From Aestuariivirga sp. (GTDB lineage Bacteria; Pseudomonadota; Alphaproteobacteria; Rhizobiales; Aestuariivirgaceae): a DNA stretch of 64,000 nt. The translations under genes were made by a program, and so were the position numbers. A model generated the notes under the pieces. The model searched no databases, had not been told where the DNA came from, and saw nothing but the letters and a program-made list of their open reading frames with translations. Location of the stretch: positions 1 through 64,000 of the forward strand of contig JAUXUN010000080.1 of NCBI GenBank assembly GCA_030680855.1, written 5' to 3'. Of this stretch, positions 11,776 to 20,117 are shown one piece after another (the first letter of the stretch is position 1; the number at the start of each line of letters is the position of its first letter).

Positions 11776-13128
11776 TCAAGGCAGTGATCGAACAGCGCGA
11801 AATCCGATGGAATTGGTTTTCCGGCTGGATTTTTCCCATGCGGCGGCTTGTCCGTTCACTTCGCTTCGATCAGTGGACCATGCGCCGCCAAGAACAACTC
11901 GTTTGTCACAGGTATTGGAGCTTGCGTTTGGCGCGTAGGAGAACGGCCGCCAGCAGTCCGCCGACCACTCCCACACATTGCCTTTCATGTCATAGAGGCC
12001 GAGCGCGTTCGGCGTGAATGAACCAACTGGTGCCGTGCCATTGTAGGTGTCCGGACAGTTTCGGGCTGCTGGTCCGGCGGCGTTAAAGCAGTCTTGCGAA
12101 GCATCGCCAATTTGGCCTTTCGTCTCCGCAGCACCTGCTCCACCAAGCGCTGCATATTGCCATTCATCCTTGGTGGGCAGGCGGTACTCTTTGCCGCTGA
12201 GCCTGGAAAGCCAGGGCAAATACTGCGTGGTCGCATCATCAAAGGACACGAAGATCAACGGTCTGCTACCTCGGCCCCAACCTGAATCATCCGCAATAGC
12301 CTTGCACGCGCTATCATCTACGCACCTGTCCCAATCATCAAACGTGATGTCATTGCGCCCGATGGCGAAGTCGTGATCGATGTTGGTAGCTGTGGAACCA
12401 GCTTCATCCACTTTCGTGGAGTTCCCGGCCGAAACGACAACAAGCTCAGGGCAATCGGCGCAATCGCGAATAACATCGCCTTGTTGCCGTGGAGCCACGA
12501 CAGACGTGGACGGCGCATCCTGTTCCGCCGTATCGGCCGGCTTCTCTGTTACTGGCGCAGTATCCGGCAAAGGGTTTGGCGCCAGTTCTGCAAGTTTGGC
12601 GGTATCGACGGTCACCTGTGGCGGTTCTTGCGGCGGAATTGGAAGTTGAACTTCCGGCTGCGCAACTGCTTCAACTTCCGATGGCAATTCGGAAGAAAAT
12701 GTTAAATCGGTCACATTTGGAGTTTCAGGCGCAGAGAGTTCATTGCCCGCTTCAGCGCTTGGGGAGGACATCAGATTGGACTGGATGAAGTGCCGTATTT
12801 TCCCATCGCTCGCCAAATCAAATACGATGCCAAAGCTCGCCAAGCCCATCAATGCGACGATGGCGACAGTCGATCGCCAGCCGCCGGGTTGCCTAGGTTT
12901 TCGCGTGTGTTTGATGGTCTTTGCACGTTTCTTCACGAGTGCTGGCTCATGTCTCTGATGGTGATATTCATCAGTTGATTGTGCGCCGATGCCTTGCCTT
13001 CCGAGCGCCGCACTGCCACTAAGATCTTGAAATCGCAAGTCTGGCCAGGAATTGTCGGAAAGCGGCCGATCGAAATCAAAGCGGCTACAGGTGCGATTTT
13101 GCTTCTTGTCGCCCAGGGAATGGCTCAT
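11776..13128 (-). CDS. Membrane-anchored SUMF1/formylglycine-generating-enzyme-like domain protein
   Basis: C-terminus: YRLPTKDEWQYAALGG...NALGLYDMKGNVWEWSADCW...VLGGAWSTDR...GFRAVRSL; one N-terminal TM segment. Confidence 0.82.
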   Translation of the reverse strand: MSHSLGDKKQNRTCSRFDFDRPLSDNSWPDLRFQDLSGSAALGRQGIGAQSTDEYHHQRHEPALVKKRAKTIKHTRKPRQPGGWRSTVAIVALMGLASFGIVFDLASDGKIRHFIQSNLMSSPSAEAGNELSAPETPNVTDLTFSSELPSEVEAVAQPEVQLPIPPQEPPQVTVDTAKLAELAPNPLPDTAPVTEKPADTAEQDAPSTSVVAPRQQGDVIRDCADCPELVVVSAGNSTKVDEAGSTATNIDHDFAIGRNDITFDDWDRCVDDSACKAIADDSGWGRGSRPLIFVSFDDATTQYLPWLSRLSGKEYRLPTKDEWQYAALGGAGAAETKGQIGDASQDCFNAAGPAARNCPDTYNGTAPVGSFTPNALGLYDMKGNVWEWSADCWRPFSYAPNASSNTCDKRVVLGGAWSTDRSEVNGQAAAWEKSSRKTNSIGFRAVRSLP

Positions 13129-13301
13129 CGCTCATGCTCCAAAAGCAGTTGCTTTTCCAGGTCACCGGTGGCGTGATCCCACGACGCCGATGACCTGCAA
13201 AATTCCACCCATGCTCTGTCAAGCGCAGGCAGAACTCCGGGCCGTCCCAAAATCAGAATTCCGAATTACAGCTAACATCAATTACAGCCAACATTAAGGC
13301 G

Positions 13302-13490
13302 GTTGCCTCCCGCAACCGGCTGCTCACCACGGTTGCCTATCAGCTTGAGGGCAAACGCACCTATGGGCTGGAAGGAGCGATTTTCATTGCAAGTGCGGCA
13401 GCGCAATGGCTGCGTGACGGATTGAAGGTGTGAAGAAAGCCGCCAATACGGGCGGGCTGGGCTGAAGCGGTGAAAACGCTTCTGGCGTGA
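13302..13490 (+). pseudogene. Truncated, internally deleted second copy of the glpK 3' region
   Basis: Nucleotide-level match to glpK 9421-9572 then to 10031-10074, with a 1-bp frameshift and an internal deletion. Confidence 0.9.
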
Positions 13491-13516
13491 AATGGCGCGG
13501 GGATGCCGCGCCATTT
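13490..13516. terminator. Perfect hairpin AAATGGCGCGG-GGATG-CCGCGCCATTT between convergent units
   Basis: 11-bp perfect stem, 5-nt loop, T-rich on one side, A-rich on the other. Confidence 0.65.
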
Positions 13517-13529
13517 CCAACTCAAGAAT

Positions 13530-13898
13530 TCAAAGCCCCCAATAGGGCGGTACGTTGTAATGTTCGTGGACGCGGGTTTCCCAGTCGCGGCTTTGCCAGG
13601 AGTCATCGCTGAATTCCGGCGAATCACGCAGCTGCTTTTCGTCCACATCGGTGCGGAAGCCGTCGAGCTTCGTATCATAGCTCAGCCTGGCCCAGGGCAG
13701 CGGGTAATGATTGTGGCCGATGCCGATGAAGCCGCCAAAACTCAGCACGGCATAGACGACCCGGCCTGAAACCTTGTCGATCATCAGGTGGTCGATCTCG
13801 CCGATCCGGGCTCCCTTGCGGTCATAGACCCTGGTGCCTTCCACATCTTCGCTGGAGATGAAGGCATGATTAGGATGTGCTGTTTCCATTTTTGCCAC
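13530..13898 (-). CDS. PRC-barrel domain protein
   Basis: KGARIGEIDHLMIDKVSGRVVYAVLSFGGFIGIGHNHYPLPWARL. Confidence 0.85.
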   Translation of the reverse strand: MAKMETAHPNHAFISSEDVEGTRVYDRKGARIGEIDHLMIDKVSGRVVYAVLSFGGFIGIGHNHYPLPWARLSYDTKLDGFRTDVDEKQLRDSPEFSDDSWQSRDWETRVHEHYNVPPYWGL

Positions 13899-13925
13899 TC
13901 CTCATAGCTTGGCGGTCTTAGAAAT

Positions 13926-13958
13926 CTTCCGCGGCGCCAGGTGAAAGCGCCGCGGAAG
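13926..13958. terminator. Hairpin CTTCCGCGGCGC-N9-GCGCCGCGGAAG downstream of the PRC-barrel gene
   Basis: 12-bp perfect inverted repeat just after the stop at 13971. Confidence 0.6.
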
Positions 13959-13970
13959 TACCAATGCAAT

Positions 13971-14597
13971 TTACTTCATCGCTGTCCGGTCAAAGACCGG
14001 CAACGCTTCCAGTTGCTCCTTGGAGGCGCTGATCGACAGGCGAAGAATGTTGTTCTCATCCTTGACGGCCGTGATGTCGCCCATGGGGATGGCCACATCC
14101 TTTTCACCGATTCCAAGGAAGCCGCCGACGCCGACAATGACTACGATATTGTCAAGTTCCTTGTTCATGATGAGATCATTGATCTCGCCAACGTTCTCGT
14201 TGGCGGCGGTATAAACCGCCTGGCCCATGAACTGGGAAGCAAGCACGGCATCGGCCGGAATTTCCGTATTGCCGACAGTCGTTGTTGCGCTGTCAGGCGC
14301 AGGTGCGGCGGGGGTTTCAGCCGTATTTTCCTGCATCGGAACTTCGGTTGTGCCGGTCGTTACAGCAGGATCCGTGGACGTTGCCGGGGCGTTCGCGGCA
14401 CTGCCCGCGGCCTTGCACTCGGCAGAGAGGTCAGCCTCAGGCACTGTGCCTGCCGCCGGACATTCTACTTTGTTCAGCATCTCAGGTGCCGGGACCGCTG
14501 GTGTCGACTCCTGGGCATAGGCCACGCCTGATGCGCAGAGCAGTGCCAGCACGGCAACGGTATTTTTGAAATTATTCATCGTATGGTCTCCTTTCAT
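13971..14597 (-). CDS. Secreted PRC-barrel domain protein
   Basis: Signal peptide, Ala/Pro-rich linker, PRC-barrel: GQAVYTAANENVGEINDLIMNKELDNIVVIVGVGGFLGIGEKDVAIPMGDI. Confidence 0.8.
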   Translation of the reverse strand: MKGDHTMNNFKNTVAVLALLCASGVAYAQESTPAVPAPEMLNKVECPAAGTVPEADLSAECKAAGSAANAPATSTDPAVTTGTTEVPMQENTAETPAAPAPDSATTTVGNTEIPADAVLASQFMGQAVYTAANENVGEINDLIMNKELDNIVVIVGVGGFLGIGEKDVAIPMGDITAVKDENNILRLSISASKEQLEALPVFDRTAMK

Positions 14598-14651
14598 GGT
14601 TGGGTACCTACCGAACGGGTGAGGGGCCGAGATGTTCCCCGCAATCGGAGT

Positions 14652-14825
14652 TCAACTTGCGAAAATGACCAGCGTCATGGCGAGCGCGAAAATGATTCCC
14701 AATAGGCCAAATACCAGCACATAGCGCACGCCATGTCCGGTCACCCCCTGCCGCGCCCGATCCGTTGTCATAGCGGTTTCGGGTTCCAGGTCTTCCACAT
14801 CGCTTTGGCGCAGAGGCTGCTGCAT
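14652..14825 (-). CDS. Small single-TM hypothetical protein
   Basis: Internal start MQQPLRQSDVEDLEPET... followed by one C-terminal TM helix. Confidence 0.45.
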   Translation of the reverse strand: MQQPLRQSDVEDLEPETAMTTDRARQGVTGHGVRYVLVFGLLGIIFALAMTLVIFAS

Positions 14826-14904
14826 GTTCTGTCCTTTGCCTTGCATAGCACGAATAAACGTTTGGCCGCCGAGATGGTTCCAGCGCGAAGCCGGATAAAA
14901 ACGA

Positions 14905-14931
14905 GAAGTCCCCCCGCAAGGGAGGGACTTC
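14905..14931. terminator. Hairpin GAAGTCCCCCC-GCAA-GGGAGGGACTTC
   Basis: Inverted repeat in a short intergenic region. Confidence 0.5.
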
Positions 14932-14965
14932 AAGTGATGCAGACGTCTGTTTAAGTCGAGAACCG

Positions 14966-15322
14966 CTATTGCGTCGTGGTCGCCGGAGGTTCAGTGGCTG
15001 GTGCGGGCGGAGCCTCAGCGGCGGGCGGGGTTGCCGGTGCCGGCACCAGCGGATCCGATGTAGCCGGGGCCGAGTTATCCGTGACGGCCGGCGTTGTGGA
15101 CGTTCCGCTCCAATCGAAGGAAAGCGCGAAAAGAATACCGAGCACCACGACCAGGGCCGCGATGATTAGGCCCGTCGAGCTGCCCGATGGCCGGGCCGTC
15201 TGGTCGACGTAAACATTGGGAGGAACGGGATCGGCAATCGTCTGCCGGTAAGCGGGATCATCTTCCCGGTATTCGGGATCAAGTTCGGGCACGATCCTGG
15301 GCTTCTGTTGGGGTGATGCCAT
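14966..15322 (-). CDS. Hypothetical TM protein with Ala/Pro-rich C-terminal tail
   Basis: One TM helix (STGLIIAALVVVLGILFALSF) and a low-complexity tail. Confidence 0.6.
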   Translation of the reverse strand: MASPQQKPRIVPELDPEYREDDPAYRQTIADPVPPNVYVDQTARPSGSSTGLIIAALVVVLGILFALSFDWSGTSTTPAVTDNSAPATSDPLVPAPATPPAAEAPPAPATEPPATTTQ

Positions 15323-15431
15323 GATGGTTACTCCTTGCAGGGTTGATAACAGAGGTCCAAACGTGCAGGCAGGCAGAATTGCTCCAAGGTTTTTTTGAAG
15401 GCATCGGAACTATTGGCGCGGGCACGCATTT

Positions 15432-16316
15432 CTACCCGCCTTGAATGTTGTCCACCGGCTTGCTCATGCTTGAGGCCCCCACAGCCAGGTGTGCTGTCAC
15501 GGCAACAAAGACAATTGCGCCGCCGATCATCGTGCCCGCGCCGGGGGTTTCGCTGAAAACCAGCCATACCCATAGCGGGGCCAAGGGTGCATCGAGCGCT
15601 CCGATCAGGGCGGTTTCGATGGCGGGCAAAAATTTGGCGCCGAGGGTGAAGAGCGCCAAACCGACGGCCGAGTTTACGATGCCAAACAGGGCGAGCAGGA
15701 AAAGCTCATGGCCGGTTACCGCCAAAGGGTCACCAAGCGGCCAGCACACAAGCCCGCTCAGTAGGGCTGACAGGCAGGCTGCCGGCATGACCGGAGTGTC
15801 GCGATATCGCCGGGCAATGACCATCATCACAGCCACACACAGGGTCATGCCAATGGCCAGGAGATCGCCGAAGATGCCGCCTTCCAGGCTGAAGCCTACC
15901 ATCACGGCGACACCCGCCAGTGCAACAAGGCTGGCGACGCTTGCGCTGGCCGTTGGCTTTTCACGCATGAACAGCCAGCCCAGCCCCGCGGCGAGAAACG
16001 GAACCGTGGCATAGATCACCGCGACATGGGCGACCGTGGTATTGTTGAGCGAGGTGATGAAGAAGATCATTCCCAGCGCCGAGACGAGGACGAAGAGCCA
16101 GCCCGGCCAGCCCATGGCACGGAATCCTCCGGCAAAATTCCGGCGCTGCAGGGCGAGTATGACGATGGCCAGGCCAAGCGCTCCAAAAATTCCGCGCCAG
16201 GCAAGCATGGTCCAGCTGTCCAGCGGAATGAGCCTGGTGAACAGTCCCGCTGTGCTCCAGGCCACAGCCGATGCCGTCACCAATATCAGGCCCAGGCTAT
16301 ATCCCGCTGGTTTCAT
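15432..16316 (-). CDS. EamA family DMT transporter
   Basis: About ten TM segments, duplicated EamA architecture. Confidence 0.85.
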   Translation of the reverse strand: MKPAGYSLGLILVTASAVAWSTAGLFTRLIPLDSWTMLAWRGIFGALGLAIVILALQRRNFAGGFRAMGWPGWLFVLVSALGMIFFITSLNNTTVAHVAVIYATVPFLAAGLGWLFMREKPTASASVASLVALAGVAVMVGFSLEGGIFGDLLAIGMTLCVAVMMVIARRYRDTPVMPAACLSALLSGLVCWPLGDPLAVTGHELFLLALFGIVNSAVGLALFTLGAKFLPAIETALIGALDAPLAPLWVWLVFSETPGAGTMIGGAIVFVAVTAHLAVGASSMSKPVDNIQGG

Positions 16317-16765
16317 GACGATATGCTCTCCGGCTTGCTTTTCAAGTCACCGGTGGTGTTCCACCAGCGGTTTGGATTCTTGCTGTCGTCGAGCCCCTTG
16401 GTGCGGCTGGCCAGAATGTTTTGCTGGCGGATCACCGGTTCCTGATAGCTGTGGGTTTGAAAAATTGTTTCGATGACTTGCTCAATCTTTTTCCGGTCGT
16501 CCGGCAATTCAAAACTGACTTCAACAATGCGCGGCCGCTTCCTGAGATCGGTTTCGGGTCCTGCTGCGGCCCCCTCAAGAGGGCGATAGCTTTCAACCCC
16601 CTCTCCTGTCTGGTATGCATTGCCGTCATACTTGCCCATCATTAATGGCACGACTTTTACAACCGCTTCCATGATGCGGTCCACATCATCGGCGGGAGCC
16701 TGCAGGCTGAGCAGAACCATCCGTTCCATCCGCGCTGATTTGGTCTCGAAATTGCCGTCAATCAT
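16313..16765 (-). CDS. NIF3/CutA-like (YqfO-type) domain protein
   Basis: MGKYDGNAYQTGEGVESYRPLEG...IVEVSFELPDDRKKIEQVIETIFQTHSYQEPV resembles the NIF3-associated CutA-like fold. Confidence 0.5.
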   Translation of the reverse strand: MIDGNFETKSARMERMVLLSLQAPADDVDRIMEAVVKVVPLMMGKYDGNAYQTGEGVESYRPLEGAAAGPETDLRKRPRIVEVSFELPDDRKKIEQVIETIFQTHSYQEPVIRQQNILASRTKGLDDSKNPNRWWNTTGDLKSKPESISS

Positions 16766-16932
16766 GGGAATTCCCTCGCCAAAGCCCGCGCATGATTTCA
16801 CCATAGGGCATCGATGACACCAGATTGTCAGCAGTGTTTAGAAGTTTGCACAAGAAGGCATTGGATCAACGCGCCATTGCCCGGTTCCCAAAAATGCACC
16901 ACACTCGCGGCATCAAACAGGGAGAAAACAAC

Positions 16933-18726
16933 GTGAGTGCTGCCGAAACTGCCGCCGTGTCTGCCTGGCTCTCGAAATTCGAGGCCGCCCTTTCCAAATC
17001 CGATGCCAAAGCAGCCGCAGCGCTGTTTGCCGATGAATGCTACTGGCGCGATCTCGTTTCCTTCACCTGGAACATCATGACGCTTGAAGGCCAGCCGGCA
17101 ATCGAGGCGATGTTGAAGGAAACGCTGGCCACGGTGAAGCCTTCCAACTGGAAATTCGAAGGCGAAGCGAAGGCGGTCGATGGCGTTACCGAAGGCTGGT
17201 TCAGCTTTGAAACGGCGGTGTCGCGCGGGCGCGGAATCCTCCGGCTGAAAGACGGCAAGTGCTGGACCCTGCTTACCACCATGGTTGAGCTGAAAGGCCA
17301 TGAGGAGCGCAAAGGCCCGAAGCGCATCATGGGGGCCGAGCATGGCGTTGCGAAGAACCGCAAGAATTGGCTGCAGTTGAAGCAGGAAAACGAAGCGCGG
17401 CTTGGGATAACCGAGCAGCCTTATTGCCTGATTGTGGGCGGCGGCCAGGGAGGCATTGCGCTAGGCGCGCGCATGAAGCGGCTTGGGGTGCCCAGCATCA
17501 TCGTGGAAAAGAACGAACGGGCCGGCGACAGCTGGCGCAAGCGTTACAAGTCGCTCTGCCTGCATGATCCGGTGTGGTACGACCACATGCCCTATATTCC
17601 CTTCCCTGATGACTGGCCGGTTTTCTCGCCCAAGGACAAGCTCGGCGACTGGCTGGAAATGTATACGAAGGTCATGGAGCTGAATTACTGGGGCTCGACG
17701 CTTTGCGAGAGTGCTTCTTATGACGAAGCCAAGCAGGAATGGACGGTGAAGGTGGTGCGGGGCGGCAAGCCCGTCACGCTCAAGCCCAAGCAGCTTGTGC
17801 TGGCCACGGGCATGGCGTCGGTTCCAAACACGCCAAAATTCCCCGGAATGGAAAAATTCAAGGGCGACCAGCATCATTCCAGCAGGCATCCCGGTCCCGA
17901 CGCCTATGCGGGCAAGAAATGCGTGGTCATCGGCTCCAACAATTCCGCCCATGATATTTGCGCGGCCCTGTGGGAAGCAGGCGCCGATGTCACCATGATC
18001 CAGCGCTCGACCACCCATGTGGCACGGTCCGATTCCCTGATGGAGCTCGATCTGGGCCCGGTCTATTCGGAACAGGCGGTAGCGCGGGGCATCGATGTCG
18101 ACACGGCGGACATGCTGGTTGCCTCGGTGCCCTACAAGCTCAAACCCAAACAGCAAATCGAGGTGTTCAAGGAAATCGCCAAGCGCGACGCGGAGTTTTA
18201 TGCGCGGCTTGAGAAGGCAGGCTTCATGCATGACTGGGGCGATGACGGCTCGGGGCTTGGCACGAAATACATGCGGCGCGGTTCCGGCTACTACATAGAT
18301 GTCGGCGCTTCCGAGCTTATCTGCAATGGCAGCATCAAGCTCAAGACGCGGGTTAGCGTGAAGGAAATCAAGGAGCATTCGGTGGTGTTCAGCGACGGCA
18401 GCGAGCTGCCGGCCGATCTCATCGTTTATGCCACGGGTTATGACTCGATGAATGGCTGGGCGGCGCAGCTGATCAGCCAGGAAGTGGCGGACAGGGTCGG
18501 CAAGGTTTGGGGCCTGGGCTCAAACACCACGAAGGATCCGGGCCCCTGGGAAGGCGAGCCGCGCAACATGTGGAAGCCCACCCAGCAGGACGCCCTGTGG
18601 TTCCACGGGGGAAACATGGCCCAGTCGCGGCAGTATTCGCAGTTCCTGGCACTGCAGCTCAAGGCGCGGAAGGAAGGCATCGCCACACCGGTTTACGGAA
18701 AGGCGGCGGTGCATCACACGTCGTAA
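16933..18726 (+). CDS. Flavin-containing monooxygenase with N-terminal NTF2/SnoaL-like domain
   Basis: GGGQGGIALGARMKRLG FAD motif, second GSNNSAHDICAALWEAGADV nucleotide motif; GTG start after GGGAGA. Confidence 0.88.
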   Translation: MSAAETAAVSAWLSKFEAALSKSDAKAAAALFADECYWRDLVSFTWNIMTLEGQPAIEAMLKETLATVKPSNWKFEGEAKAVDGVTEGWFSFETAVSRGRGILRLKDGKCWTLLTTMVELKGHEERKGPKRIMGAEHGVAKNRKNWLQLKQENEARLGITEQPYCLIVGGGQGGIALGARMKRLGVPSIIVEKNERAGDSWRKRYKSLCLHDPVWYDHMPYIPFPDDWPVFSPKDKLGDWLEMYTKVMELNYWGSTLCESASYDEAKQEWTVKVVRGGKPVTLKPKQLVLATGMASVPNTPKFPGMEKFKGDQHHSSRHPGPDAYAGKKCVVIGSNNSAHDICAALWEAGADVTMIQRSTTHVARSDSLMELDLGPVYSEQAVARGIDVDTADMLVASVPYKLKPKQQIEVFKEIAKRDAEFYARLEKAGFMHDWGDDGSGLGTKYMRRGSGYYIDVGASELICNGSIKLKTRVSVKEIKEHSVVFSDGSELPADLIVYATGYDSMNGWAAQLISQEVADRVGKVWGLGSNTTKDPGPWEGEPRNMWKPTQQDALWFHGGNMAQSRQYSQFLALQLKARKEGIATPVYGKAAVHHTS

Positions 18727-18774
18727 AACTTCGCATTCAGGATACCCGGGAGGCATGACATGGCGTTTGTTTCC

Positions 18775-19881
18775 TCAAGCCTTGATCAATTGATAGCTCG
18801 TGCTTCTTCCGCCTGCTGCTTCCTTCGCGAGTATCCTCCGCTTGAGAAGATCATCAATGTCGCGCAGGGCCGTGTCCTGCGAACTCTTCGCAAGTGCTGC
18901 CCATTTTGATGAGGTGAGTTTTCCTTCAAAGCCATCGTGCAGGCGGTTGATGATGGCGCGCTGGCGATCATTGAATTTTTCGCCCGCATGGGCTTCCCAG
19001 AAACGCGCCTTTTGCAGCACGGAAGCCAGAATTGTTTCCGCTCCAACAAATGCCTTGTCGAGGCAGTCGAGAAACCACACGAGCCAGGTGGTGATATCGA
19101 GCCCGCCTTTCTGCGTGGCCTCAAGCATCTCGTAGTAGGCGTTCCGCTCCAGGCGTATCTGCGCCGACATGCTGTAAAATCTTTGTGCGGTTTGCTCCGA
19201 CCGCGCCAGGGCGAGTTCGGCAATGGCGCGCGCGATGCGGCCATTGCCATCTTCGAAAGGATGGATGGTCACAACCCAGAGATGGGCGACGGCTGCTTTC
19301 AGAACCGGATCGATCTTAATGGTTGAATTTTCAAACCAGGCGAGGAACGTTTTCATTTCGCTCTCGATGCGCGTGGCATGGGGCGCTTCAAAATGCACGC
19401 GTTCCCGTCCCATCGGCCCTGAGACAACCTGCATCGGGCCGGAGTTTTCATTTCGCCAAGTGCCGGTGATGATCCTGTGCAAACCGCTTCGGCCGGTTGG
19501 AAACAGCGCCGCGTGCCAGGCAAAGAGTCTTTCTGCGGTGAGCTTCCGCGCAAAATTTTGCGTGGCATCGACCATCATTTCGACGACGCCTTCCACATCG
19601 CGGTCAGCGGGGACGAGCCCTGCGATGCTCATCCCCAAACGGCGGGCAAGGGAAGACCGCACCTGTTCCTCACTGAGGTGTGCGCCTTCTATTTCACTCG
19701 ATTTCAGAACTTCCGTGGTGAGGGTGCGGAGAACCGCTTCTTCGCGCAGGGGAAAACCCAGTTCTTCCATGCGTCCGATCAAGCGGCCCTGCCTGTGGCG
19801 CAAGGCGGCAAGCCGCGCAGTCAGACGCACGCTGCTCCAGGTAAAGTCCGGCCAGTCGCTATTTTCATGGATATAGGGCAT
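18775..19881 (-). CDS. Fic family protein (DUF4172-like N-terminus, C-terminal winged HTH)
   Basis: Fic motif HPFEDGNGRIARA; N-terminal WPDFTWSSVRLTARLAALRHRQGRLIGRMEELGF; start probably ATG at 19881. Confidence 0.9.
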   Translation of the reverse strand: MPYIHENSDWPDFTWSSVRLTARLAALRHRQGRLIGRMEELGFPLREEAVLRTLTTEVLKSSEIEGAHLSEEQVRSSLARRLGMSIAGLVPADRDVEGVVEMMVDATQNFARKLTAERLFAWHAALFPTGRSGLHRIITGTWRNENSGPMQVVSGPMGRERVHFEAPHATRIESEMKTFLAWFENSTIKIDPVLKAAVAHLWVVTIHPFEDGNGRIARAIAELALARSEQTAQRFYSMSAQIRLERNAYYEMLEATQKGGLDITTWLVWFLDCLDKAFVGAETILASVLQKARFWEAHAGEKFNDRQRAIINRLHDGFEGKLTSSKWAALAKSSQDTALRDIDDLLKRRILAKEAAGGRSTSYQLIKA

Positions 19882-19958
19882 ATTCACCGCGCATTATGCG
19901 GTGAATATCCCAGATAATCGCCGCAAAAGCAAGATTATACTCCGCATAATATGCGGAG
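19881..19958. promoter_or_regulatory. Two palindromes at and upstream of the fic start codon
   Basis: TATTCACCGC-GCATTAT-GCGGTGAATA (19881-19907) and CTCCGCATA-A-TATGCGGAG (19940-19958). Confidence 0.7.
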
Positions 19959-20117
19959 ATTAACCCTCTAATTCACCGGATGGCGTTAAATTGGCCCTTA
20001 TTTCTCAATTCCGCGCATTGGGCTCCGGGGCCGTCTTTCCCCAGAATTGCCTCTTGAAGACAATGCAGATTGCCGCTCAATTGAACTTGTTTGGCATTGG
20101 GGTTGGGGAAATAGGCT

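Noticed and set aside
17461-18378. 305-aa minus-strand ORF opposite the flavin monooxygenase
   Set aside because: Shadow ORF; the plus-strand gene has clear nucleotide-binding motifs.
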